A stretch of 64,000 nucleotides of DNA, taken from RGIG8124 sp045130665. Its GTDB lineage: Bacteria; Bacillota; Clostridia; Christensenellales; CAG-917. Shown one piece after another: positions 31,012 to 38,763 of the stretch. How positions within the stretch are numbered: the stretch's first letter is position 1; each line of letters opens with the position of its first letter. The notes beneath the pieces were generated by a model. That model saw nothing but the letters and a program-made list of their open reading frames with translations. It searched no databases and was not told the DNA's origin. Both the position numbers and the translations under genes were made by a program. Location of the stretch: the NCBI GenBank assembly GCA_045130665.1, contig JBGUQC010000001.1:1-64000 (forward strand), in the 5' to 3' direction.

Positions 31012-31380
31012 ATGGCCTCAGCTCTTAAAACCTTATTCATAATCATAGAAAGAAGCAAAGCTGAAAAGCTTACAGATGCCTTAGCAACCGCTGGTGTTAA
31101 TTATCAACACGAAGTGTTTGCACTCGGTACAGCAAGAACAGGCTTCCAAGAAATTATAGGTATTGGTGAAACAGAAAAAACATTAGTTGTTGGAACAATA
31201 AAAGCCGAACAAGTAGAAGTTGTTAGACATTTATTAGACCAAGACTTTGGATTCAATAAGCCAGGTGCTGGTATTGCTTTTACAATACCAATTTCAGCAG
31301 TTGGTGGTGAGGCAAGTATGTATATACTAGCAGGTGGTTCTATACAACCAAAAACATCTACAAGGAGAAAAAAGAAATGA
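31012..31380 (+). CDS. PII-like signalling protein 1
   Basis: A 122-residue protein with the ferredoxin-like fold of the PII family: VVRHLLDQDFGFNKPGAGIAFTIPI corresponds to the final helix and strand of PII. The usual uridylylated tyrosine of the T-loop is not evident, so control would come from ligand binding. It lies 12 bases after the DUF1538 gene with an AAGGAG RBS. Its C-terminal tail is basic (TSTRRKKK) and unlike that of the second copy. Confidence 0.75.
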   Translation: MASALKTLFIIIERSKAEKLTDALATAGVNYQHEVFALGTARTGFQEIIGIGETEKTLVVGTIKAEQVEVVRHLLDQDFGFNKPGAGIAFTIPISAVGGEASMYILAGGSIQPKTSTRRKKK

Positions 31381-31733
31381 GTGATTTTGAATTAATCGTA
31401 ACAATAGTAAATAGAGGATTTACATCCACAGTTATGGATGCAGCAAGATCTGTTGGCGCAAAAGGCGGTACTATTATTAACGCAAAGGGAAGTGGCTCTC
31501 ATGAATCCGAAAAGATGTTTGGTTTAACAGTTACTCCTGAAAAAGAAATGGTATACATAATTGCTCGTAAAGAGCAAAGAAGCGATATTATGAAGGCTAT
31601 TATTGCAAAAGCCGGATTAAATTCACTAGGAATGGGCATTTGCTTCTCAATGCCAATTGATGATGTTATGGGTGTTGCTTTAGGTATTAACAACCCAGAC
31701 GAAGAAAAAGAAGATAAGAAAGACGAAGAATAA
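31377..31733 (+). CDS. PII-like signalling protein 2
   Basis: A 118-residue PII family protein that fits the family better than its neighbour: SHESEKMFGLTVTPEKEMVYII is a classic block, and LGMGICFSMPIDDVMGV ends the fold. The acidic tail (EEKEDKKDEE) contrasts with the basic tail of the first copy, which suggests the two may pair. It overlaps the first copy by 4 bases and the radical SAM gene by one. Confidence 0.8.
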   Translation: MSDFELIVTIVNRGFTSTVMDAARSVGAKGGTIINAKGSGSHESEKMFGLTVTPEKEMVYIIARKEQRSDIMKAIIAKAGLNSLGMGICFSMPIDDVMGVALGINNPDEEKEDKKDEE

Positions 31734-32560
31734 TGAATACTGTCCGAATTGCCAGGGTTGGTTTGCATTTGTTTGAAGAGCCATGTATATCTGGCGATTC
31801 TGGTTCGGGCACCATATTTTTTTCTGGCTGTACACTAAAGTGTAAGTTTTGCCAAAATTACAATATTTCACATTTAAATGAAGGGATAGACATTACTCTA
31901 GAACAACTAGAGAAATGTATGTATTATCTACAAGATAAAGGTGCAAACAACATCAATCTTGTAACCCCAGGTTTATATGTTTACCAAATAAAAGAAGTGT
32001 TAGAGAAGGCAAAGCCTAATCTAAAAATACCTATTGTTTGGAATTCATCCGGATACGAATCCGCAAAGAGTATAGAAATGATGGAAGGGCTTGTGGATAT
32101 CTTTCTTCCTGATTTTAAATATAGTGATGATAATCTTGCCATAGAATATTCTGGAGCAAAGGATTATGAAAGAATAGCATACAATGCTATATCTAAAATG
32201 AGAGAGTTATGTCCAAAGGACATATTTGATAAAAAAGGACTAATGAAGAAGGGTGTAATTGTAAGACATTTAGTTCTTCCAACGTATGTTGATAACAGCC
32301 TTGGAGTTTTAGATGATATTGCAAAAATAGACAAGTCCTTATATGTTTCTTTAATGAGCCAATATTTCCCAACAAAGAATGTTTTGGATGATAAAATTTT
32401 ATCTCAAAGAGTTAGTAGTTCAGACTATGAAAGAATAGTGGATTACTTCTTCTCACTCGGTCTTAAAAATGGTTTTTCACAAGATCCAGAATCGGCAATT
32501 GAAGACTATGTTCCAGACTTTAATTTAGAAAAATTACAAAAAATCCTCAAAAAATTGTAA
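31733..32560 (+). CDS. radical SAM protein, PflX-like
   Basis: A 275-residue radical SAM protein of the group annotated as PflX (related to pyruvate formate-lyase activating enzymes). The cluster motif is CX3CX2C at C33, C37 and C40, in a GCTLKCKFCQNYN context. The SAM barrel continues to about residue 250. No partner glycyl radical enzyme lies nearby. The target is unknown. The start overlaps the PII gene stop (TAATG), so it is in the same transcript and may be functionally tied to it. Confidence 0.8.
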   Translation: MNTVRIARVGLHLFEEPCISGDSGSGTIFFSGCTLKCKFCQNYNISHLNEGIDITLEQLEKCMYYLQDKGANNINLVTPGLYVYQIKEVLEKAKPNLKIPIVWNSSGYESAKSIEMMEGLVDIFLPDFKYSDDNLAIEYSGAKDYERIAYNAISKMRELCPKDIFDKKGLMKKGVIVRHLVLPTYVDNSLGVLDDIAKIDKSLYVSLMSQYFPTKNVLDDKILSQRVSSSDYERIVDYFFSLGLKNGFSQDPESAIEDYVPDFNLEKLQKILKKL

Positions 32561-32599
32561 AAATTTTACAAAATTTTTCCTAAACATTAATAAAGCATC

Positions 32600-32629
32600 T
32601 TGAAGTGTAAACACCATATATGGTATTAT
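32600..32629 (+). promoter_or_regulatory. promoter of upp operon
   Basis: TTGAAG (32600-32605), an 18-base spacer, then TATTAT (32624-32629) with a TGG extension. An AGGAG lies before the ATG. Confidence 0.65.
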
Positions 32630-32668
32630 TTTATAAATAAATAATACAATTACTAGGAGTTTTATTTT

Positions 32669-33304
32669 ATGGAATACAAGAATGTTACAATCTTTGATCA
32701 CCCACTTATCCGTCACAAAGTAGCTATCTTAAGAAACGAAAAGACAAGCATGAAAGAGTTCAGAGAACTCGTTGAAGAAATTACCACATTAATGGTTTTT
32801 GAAGCTTTCAAAGATGTTCCAACCAAGAAAGTTATGGTTAAAACACCACTTGAGGAAACAGAACAAACAATGGTAGCAGATAATGCTGTAACTATCGTTC
32901 CAATTTTAAGAGCTGGTTTAGGCATGGTAAATGGTGTTCATACATTGTTCCCAACAGCAAGAGTTGGACACATTGGTATGTATAGAGATGAAGAAACATT
33001 AGAACCACACGAATATTATTGCAAACTTCCAGATGGAATTGAAAAGAGTGTAGTTCTTTTATTAGACCCAATGCTTGCAACAGGTGGATCTGCAGTAGAT
33101 GCAATTAACCTTTTAAAGAAACGTGGCATCAAGGAAATCCGTTTAATGAACATTATCGGTGCACCAGAAGGAATTAAAGCAGTTGCAGAGGCACACCCAG
33201 ATGTAAAAGTTTATGTATCAACAGTAGACCGTGAATTAAATCAAAACGGTTATATTCTTCCAGGATTAGGAGATGCTGGAGACAGATTATTCGGAACCAA
33301 ATAA
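32669..33304 (+). CDS. upp: uracil phosphoribosyltransferase
   Basis: A 211-residue salvage enzyme turning uracil and PRPP into UMP. The PRPP loop LLDPMLATGGSAVDAI lies near residue 130, and the uracil site GYILPGLGDAGDR is at the end. Length is normal. It precedes the gcvPA-like gene by 3 bases and probably shares its transcript. Confidence 0.97.
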   Translation: MEYKNVTIFDHPLIRHKVAILRNEKTSMKEFRELVEEITTLMVFEAFKDVPTKKVMVKTPLEETEQTMVADNAVTIVPILRAGLGMVNGVHTLFPTARVGHIGMYRDEETLEPHEYYCKLPDGIEKSVVLLLDPMLATGGSAVDAINLLKKRGIKEIRLMNIIGAPEGIKAVAEAHPDVKVYVSTVDRELNQNGYILPGLGDAGDRLFGTK

Positions 33305-33307
33305 TAT

Positions 33308-34576
33308 ATGTCAGATTACTTATCAATTAACGAAACTCAAAAGCAGGCAATGCTTAAAAAAATAGGTGTAGAGAAGGTAGATGATTTCTACCAAGATATC
33401 CCACCTAGAATGAGAGCAAAACCGTTACAGATTCCAGAGGCTAAATCGATAAAAGAGACAATTGAATATATGAAAAGTGTCTCTGATTTTAACTACCAAT
33501 ATAAAACAATTTTGGTAGGTGCTGGATGCTATAATCACTTCATTCCACAAGTTGTAAAAAAGATGGCTGGACGTGATATTCCACACACAGCAAAAATCTC
33601 ATCTACGCAAGAAGGAAGTGATGGTTTAGCTCAAATACTATACGAATATGAGAAGATGTTATCTTCTCTAACTGGTATAGATGTTACAACTTCTCCACAA
33701 GACAGTGGTGCAGTTGCAGCCGCAAAGGCATGCTTAATGTGTGCTGAAAAAGGCCAAAAAGTTTTAACTTTTGACAACATAAATCCAGACCTTTTAGATG
33801 TCCTAAAAACATACCTATCTTTAAGAGGAATCAAGCTCATTATTTACAATACAAAAGATGGAAGAGCAAGTGTTTCTGCTTTGAAGAAAATTAAAGATAT
33901 TGCTTGTGTTGTTTTACAAACACCTAACTTCTATGGACTCATTGAAAATGGTAAATCTATAGCACAGCTTGTACATGCATATGGAGCCAAATTAATTGTT
34001 TACACAAATCCAATTTCACTAGGACTTTTACAAGCGCCAGGTGATTATGATGCAGACATAGCTGTAGGCGATTTACAACCTTTAGGATTAGGAATGAATT
34101 ATGGTGGTGCTACACTTGGTTTCCTTTGTGCAAAACGCAAGATGGCAAGCAAATTACCAGGAGTAGTTGTTGATAGGAAGAAAGATAAATTCACATTTAA
34201 GAAAAATGGTGAAAAAGCAGATGAGATAGAGTTATCTTCAAAAGAGATATTAAGTGCTTTAACATCTGTTGCATACCTTAATTCAGTTGGCACAAAAGGA
34301 TTAAAAGATATAGGAATTGTTAATACATCCAATGCTCATTATTTAGCAACTGGATTAGAATATGTTGGATGTGGTCTTAAATACCCAACCGAATTCTTCA
34401 ACGAATTCGTGACAGTAATTCCAGGCAGAGCAAAGAGAGTTCAACAAGCATTACACAATGAAGGTGTTCTTGGTGGATGGGTTCTCAATGATGATGAGAT
34501 TCTATGGTGCTGCACGGAAGAGGTTTCTAAAGACGAAATTGACAATGTAGTGAATACAGTAGGAGGTGTTTTATGA
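33308..34576 (+). CDS. gcvPA: glycine dehydrogenase subunit 1-like, divergent
   Basis: A 422-residue PLP-fold protein recognisable as the alpha subunit of split glycine decarboxylase. Recognition rests on IGVEKVDDFYQDIP, GAGCYNHFIPQVV, QTPNFYGLIEN, VGDLQPLGLGMNYGGATLGFL and LGGWVLNDDEILWCCTEE. Several blocks normally near invariant are changed: the AYTPYQPEISQG region reads AKISSTQEGSDG, and the downstream REKATSNICTNQ block is replaced. The symbol marks family only; catalysis is doubtful. It lies behind upp and overlaps gcvPB by 4 bases. Confidence 0.75.
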   Translation: MSDYLSINETQKQAMLKKIGVEKVDDFYQDIPPRMRAKPLQIPEAKSIKETIEYMKSVSDFNYQYKTILVGAGCYNHFIPQVVKKMAGRDIPHTAKISSTQEGSDGLAQILYEYEKMLSSLTGIDVTTSPQDSGAVAAAKACLMCAEKGQKVLTFDNINPDLLDVLKTYLSLRGIKLIIYNTKDGRASVSALKKIKDIACVVLQTPNFYGLIENGKSIAQLVHAYGAKLIVYTNPISLGLLQAPGDYDADIAVGDLQPLGLGMNYGGATLGFLCAKRKMASKLPGVVVDRKKDKFTFKKNGEKADEIELSSKEILSALTSVAYLNSVGTKGLKDIGIVNTSNAHYLATGLEYVGCGLKYPTEFFNEFVTVIPGRAKRVQQALHNEGVLGGWVLNDDEILWCCTEEVSKDEIDNVVNTVGGVL

Positions 34577-35826
34577 TAAAAGATCTATCTGAGTTATCAA
34601 AAAATCCAACTCCTCAATATGTTATCAACACCTCTCTTTTAAGAGGGAAGTATTCTCTACCAACTATAGGTGAAGAAAATATAACTAATTATTTCAATGG
34701 ATTATCCAAAGCAACCAATGACATTGATAGTTGTGCAATTAAGTATAATTCAAAGATAAACAAAGAGATTTTATCTCTTAATGGATATAAAGGCATTCAT
34801 CCACTACAACGTAGTGATAGAATCCAAGGATCACTAGCAGTTATTTCAACACTTAGTATGTATTTGCTTGAAATTTTAGGAATGGCAGATATTACTTTAC
34901 AACCAGCATCAAGTGCAGAGGCTGAATACACAGCATTAATGCTTATTAAGCAATACTATGCACTTAGAAATGATAAAAAGAGAAAGAAGATAATTGTTGC
35001 AAGCACCATTTCTAAAGAGACAAGAGATGCAATTGAAGTATTAGGATTTGAAGTAGTTGAAATAGAAGATGATTTTAACGAAAGCATCAGTGTTAAAAAA
35101 CTAAAGAAGATGTTGCATACAGATGTTGCAGCTCTTATGTTACAAAGTCCTAATGCATTGGGATATTTTGCAAAGGATATTAGAGAAGTTCAAAGACTAG
35201 TTCATGGTGTTGGCGCATTAATGTATTTAGATGGTGCTTCCATTGGAAGCATTATGGGCGTTGTAAGACCAGGAGATATGGGATTTGACGTAGTACATTT
35301 CGATCTTGCCAAAGCATTTGGAATAGCAAATGTTGATGGCATGGGATGTAGTCCTGTTGCTTGCATGGCAATGCTTCAAGATTATTTACCAAATCCAAGA
35401 GTAGTTTGGAACGAAAGACTTGGAGATTATAGATACAAGTATGTTGATAAAAGCATTGGCAAAGTTTCTCCATTCTATGGAAATATAGCTGTAATGGAGA
35501 AGGCACTTGCATACATTATCAGCCTTGGTAGTGAAGGCATAAAAGAAGCAAGTGAAATTGCAATTATTAATGCAAACTACTTAAGAGTCTTGTTAAATGC
35601 TAGCTACAAAATTATTGCAGATAGAATAAGTACTAATGCATTCACAATTTCTAAAGAATCCACAGTAGATTTAGATGCTGTGACAAAGGCTTTAATTAGT
35701 GCAAAAGTTTGTTATCCAGTAAAATCCGAATATGGTATTACAATAACAATTACAGATGCACAAAACAAAGATTCTTTAGATAAGATAGCAAGAGTGTTGA
35801 ACACAATAGAATCGACAGCAATTTAG
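34573..35826 (+). CDS. gcvPB: glycine dehydrogenase subunit 2-like, divergent
   Basis: A 417-residue PLP-fold protein, shorter than the usual 480 or so. GVVRPGDMGFDVVHFDL matches the family. The Lys that would hold PLP is kept, but the normal NLHKTF context reads DLAKAF, so the conserved His is lost. The Gly-rich PHGGGGPG loop reads ANVDGMG. Also SCTMKYN reads SCAIKYN, and GAHGE reads SAEAE. No gcvT, gcvH or lipoate ligase is nearby. Together with its partner this may be an inactive or repurposed pair. Confidence 0.72.
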   Translation: MIKDLSELSKNPTPQYVINTSLLRGKYSLPTIGEENITNYFNGLSKATNDIDSCAIKYNSKINKEILSLNGYKGIHPLQRSDRIQGSLAVISTLSMYLLEILGMADITLQPASSAEAEYTALMLIKQYYALRNDKKRKKIIVASTISKETRDAIEVLGFEVVEIEDDFNESISVKKLKKMLHTDVAALMLQSPNALGYFAKDIREVQRLVHGVGALMYLDGASIGSIMGVVRPGDMGFDVVHFDLAKAFGIANVDGMGCSPVACMAMLQDYLPNPRVVWNERLGDYRYKYVDKSIGKVSPFYGNIAVMEKALAYIISLGSEGIKEASEIAIINANYLRVLLNASYKIIADRISTNAFTISKESTVDLDAVTKALISAKVCYPVKSEYGITITITDAQNKDSLDKIARVLNTIESTAI

Positions 35827-35872
35827 CTGTAAGCTAAATAAGAAAAGAAATAAATTTAAAGGAGATACAACT

Positions 35873-36106
35873 ATGGCAGATTATTTTATTTCTGAAAACA
35901 AAATTGTTAACTTAGTTTTGGCAATCATTCCATTTACAGCATGGATTTTAGGTTTTGTTACCAGATTCAAAGAGGGTGCATGGATTGCAGGTATTATCCG
36001 CGTTATCCCATTCTGTGGATTAATCATCTGGATCTTAGACTTAGTATTCATGATTAAAGGTGGCGAAATCTTCAGATTAGAAGTATTAAACGCTAAGAAA
36101 GACTAA
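35873..36106 (+). CDS. small membrane protein, unknown
   Basis: A 77-residue protein with two hydrophobic stretches (about residues 12-30 and 38-60) and a polar C-terminal end. A strong RBS (AAAGGAGATAC) shows it is translated. I do not recognise a family. The gene follows gcvPB by about 46 bases and probably shares its transcript. Confidence 0.7.
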   Translation: MADYFISENKIVNLVLAIIPFTAWILGFVTRFKEGAWIAGIIRVIPFCGLIIWILDLVFMIKGGEIFRLEVLNAKKD

Positions 36107-36261
36107 TGATTATAATCATTAATGGAAAACAATATGACAATAAAGCGCAGGCTATTACTGAGCTTGCGTTTTGTCATTATCCAGTAACTGTTTCTATAAA
36201 TGGAACAGAAAAAAAATTTGCCTCATTTGACGAGGCAAAATCTTTTATTCAAAACGCTTAA
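36106..36261 (+). CDS. possible 51-residue small protein with internal repeat
   Basis: An ATG at 36106 overlaps the preceding stop (TAATG) and opens an uninterrupted 51-codon frame ending at 36261. The product has two similar halves, each with an ING turn followed by a short helix: INGKQYDNKAQAITEL (residues 6-21) and INGTEKKFASFDEAKSFI. The repeat and the coupled start favour a real gene. Two hairpins (36146-36170 and 36217-36239) lie inside it, one acting as a terminator, and its last 17 bases overlap the marR end, so this is unsure. Confidence 0.45.
   Translation: MIIIINGKQYDNKAQAITELAFCHYPVTVSINGTEKKFASFDEAKSFIQNA
36147..36174 (+). terminator. possible terminator after small membrane protein
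   Basis: CGCAGGCT and AGCTTGCG form an 8-bp stem (with one G-T pair) followed by TTTTG. Confidence 0.5.
36217..36243. terminator. bidirectional terminator between convergent genes
   Basis: TTTGCCTC (36217-36224) pairs with GAGGCAAA (36232-36239). A T-tract follows on the right and an A-run precedes on the left, so it can end both the marR transcript and rightward reading. Confidence 0.75.
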
Positions 36262-36721
36262 CACTATTTTCTCGTCCATCTGGATATTTGTCTAATATTT
36301 CAAACAAACGAGTAATCAAAGAAATCATTTCTTCGGAATCATCATCGTTAACAATTTTTAACATTTTAATAAGTTCAGTGCAAGCTTCATCTCTAAAGTC
36401 TGCTAGAATATCGACACCCATTTCTGTGATGTCTATTTTTATAGTTCTTTTGTTGTTTGGAAGTGGGGTACGAATAACGTATTTTTGTTCTTCTAAACTG
36501 TTAACAACTGATGTTAGTAATTGATTGCTAATTCCAGCTACATCTGCAAGTTCTGTCATGGTTAATGGACCTTTATGAGCAAGTGTAAGTAAAACGTCAG
36601 ATTGTCTAACGGTTACTTCATTAATATGTGCAGTTGAAAGCGGTATAAAAAATTTGTCTCTAAGTTTTGGAACGATATCAAATAGCATGTATGCCAGATT
36701 TTTTGTCTCATCTTTTGCCAT
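36245..36721 (-). CDS. MarR family transcriptional regulator
   Basis: A 158-residue winged-helix dimer. The DNA-binding part has VTVRQSDVLLTLAHKGPLTMTELADVAGISNQLLTSVVNSLEEQKYVIR, with the wing after it. The ATG at 36721 (MAKDETKN) is preferred over the one at 36733 because GGAGA sits 7 bases before it. It is read leftward, away from the ABC exporter, and most likely represses that exporter until a drug or other small molecule binds. Confidence 0.88.
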   Translation of the reverse strand: MAKDETKNLAYMLFDIVPKLRDKFFIPLSTAHINEVTVRQSDVLLTLAHKGPLTMTELADVAGISNQLLTSVVNSLEEQKYVIRTPLPNNKRTIKIDITEMGVDILADFRDEACTELIKMLKIVNDDDSEEMISLITRLFEILDKYPDGRENSVKRFE

Positions 36722-36734
36722 GTTTGTCTCCATT

Positions 36735-36756
36735 TATTAGAATATATATTAGAATA
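36735..36756. promoter_or_regulatory. candidate MarR operator
   Basis: TATTAGAATA occurs twice in tandem (36735-36744 and 36747-36756), separated by TA, just before the regulator start in the space shared with the divergent exporter. Two identical half-sites on the same face of DNA could seat two dimers. Confidence 0.55.
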
Positions 36757-36834
36757 ATATATTTTGTAAAATTTTTCAAGGTTTAAGGAAAAAAACGACA
36801 GTTATGTCTATGCACTATACACATATTAAATTTT

Positions 36835-38763
36835 GTGGTAAAATTGAAAGACAATTTTAATCAGACATTTAGGAAAATGAGAAAAGATAAAACAAAAGTT
36901 GTAGATGAAGATAGTGCATATCTAAAAAGTGAATTAGCATTATCTAGTGGCAAACACGTATTAAGAAAGTTGGCTACATGTGTAGGTGAGTACAAGATGG
37001 TATCTATACTCACGCCTATTCTCGTTTTTCTTGAGGTTATTTGTGAAGTTTTAATTCCTTTGTTCATGGCACAAATGATAAATGCGGGAACAGCTGCACA
37101 AAATGGTGCCACAACCTTTGATTTAAATCTTGATTTTGGGGCATGGTCTGTACATCTTGCAACATTTGATAGTGCACTTCATTTAAGTTTAGTTGCTGGT
37201 GCATTAATGGTTGGATTTGCAGTTATTTCAATGTTCTTTGGTGCAATGGGAGGAAGATTATCTGCTGTTGCATGTACAGGTTTTGCAAAGAATGTAAGAC
37301 AAAAGGAATATTACAAGATTCAACAATTCTCATTCTTGAACTTAGATCATTTCTCAATTCCTAGTCTTGTTACTAGATTGACTACAGATATAACCAACTT
37401 ACAAATGGCATATCAAACAATTATAAGATTGTTTGCAAGAGCTCCAATGATGCTTTTATTTGCTTTAGCTATGGCTATTTCAATTTCTCCATCATTATCT
37501 CTAGTATTTGCTGTCGCAATACCAGTCTTCATTATTGGTGTTATTGTTGGTGTTATTATTATCTTCCCAAAATTCTCTAGAATGCTTAGAAAGTATGACA
37601 AGATGAATGAAGATACAGAGGAAAACATCAGAGCAATTAGAACAGTTAAAGCTTTTGTAAGAGAAGGACATGAAACAAAGAAGTTCAAAGAAATCTCATC
37701 TCAAGTTCAAAAACTTCAATATAGTGCAGAGAAGATATTAGTTGCTGCTATGCCAGTTTTATCATTCATAGTTTATGGATGTATGCTTGGTATCGTTTGG
37801 TTTGGTGGTAATTATGTAATGGCTGGAAATATGACACTTGGTGATTTCTCAGCATTCTTAAGTTATCTGATGAACATCCTTATGTCCGCAACAATGCTTG
37901 GCATTGGTTTGTTCATGATAGTTATTGCAAGAGCATCTGCTGGTCGTGTAGTTGAAGTCTTTGATGAAGAGATAGATATTGTAGATAAAGAAGATGCTCT
38001 AGATGTTGAAGTTAAAGATGGTTCTGTTAAATTTGAGAATGTTTCATTCTCATATAGCAAGAATCCAGAAAAACTCAATCTTGAACATATTAATTTGGAT
38101 ATCAAATCCGGACAAACAGTTGGTATCTTAGGTGGTACAGGATCATCCAAGACCACATTAGTTCAATTAATCCCAAGATTATATGATGTCTATGAAGGTT
38201 CAGTTAAGATTGGCGGCGTAGATGTAAGAGACTACAAACTTTCTAGAATTAGAGATTCCGTTGCTATGGTTCTTCAAAATAACACACTATTTAGTGGCAC
38301 AATTGAGGAGAACTTAAAGTGGGGTAATGAAAACGCTACGAGAGAAGAAATAGACAAAGCCACAAAAGCTGCTCAAGCATATGACTTCATTATGGGCTTT
38401 GAAAAAAGATATGAAACTGAACTCGGACAGGGTGGCGTAAATGTATCTGGTGGACAAAAGCAAAGATTATGTATTGCAAGAGCACTTCTAAAAGAACCTA
38501 AAATCATGATTTTAGATGACTCAACATCTGCAGTAGATACAGCAACAGATGCAAAAATCAGAGCAGGATTTAAACAAGAGTTTAAAGACACCACAGTGTT
38601 TATAATTGCACAACGTATTTCATCTATTCAAGATGCAGATGTAATACTTGTCATGGACAATGGTAAGTTAATAGCACAAGGCAACCACAAAGAACTCATT
38701 AAGAGTTGTGAAATATACAAAGATATTTGTGAAGAGCAAAACAAGGGAGTAAGCAATGGCTAA
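36835..38763 (+). CDS. heterodimeric ABC exporter, degenerate-site subunit
   Basis: A 642-residue half-transporter with six membrane helices (about residues 50-360) and a C-terminal ATPase. Walker A reads GGTGSSKTTL, Walker B ends ILDDSTSAVD with Asp in place of catalytic Glu, and the signature reads VSGGQKQ. These changes mark the inactive-site partner of a heterodimer. The start is unsure: the GTG at 36835 has no RBS, while the ATG at 36877 has AGG only 3 bases away. Its end overlaps the next gene by 8 bases. Confidence 0.88.
   Translation: MVKLKDNFNQTFRKMRKDKTKVVDEDSAYLKSELALSSGKHVLRKLATCVGEYKMVSILTPILVFLEVICEVLIPLFMAQMINAGTAAQNGATTFDLNLDFGAWSVHLATFDSALHLSLVAGALMVGFAVISMFFGAMGGRLSAVACTGFAKNVRQKEYYKIQQFSFLNLDHFSIPSLVTRLTTDITNLQMAYQTIIRLFARAPMMLLFALAMAISISPSLSLVFAVAIPVFIIGVIVGVIIIFPKFSRMLRKYDKMNEDTEENIRAIRTVKAFVREGHETKKFKEISSQVQKLQYSAEKILVAAMPVLSFIVYGCMLGIVWFGGNYVMAGNMTLGDFSAFLSYLMNILMSATMLGIGLFMIVIARASAGRVVEVFDEEIDIVDKEDALDVEVKDGSVKFENVSFSYSKNPEKLNLEHINLDIKSGQTVGILGGTGSSKTTLVQLIPRLYDVYEGSVKIGGVDVRDYKLSRIRDSVAMVLQNNTLFSGTIEENLKWGNENATREEIDKATKAAQAYDFIMGFEKRYETELGQGGVNVSGGQKQRLCIARALLKEPKIMILDDSTSAVDTATDAKIRAGFKQEFKDTTVFIIAQRISSIQDADVILVMDNGKLIAQGNHKELIKSCEIYKDICEEQNKGVSNG

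Noticed and set aside
36877..38763. Walker A change GGTGSSK in the first ABC exporter subunit as a defect
   Set aside because: This form is typical of degenerate-site partners in heterodimeric exporters and is not a sign of a broken gene.
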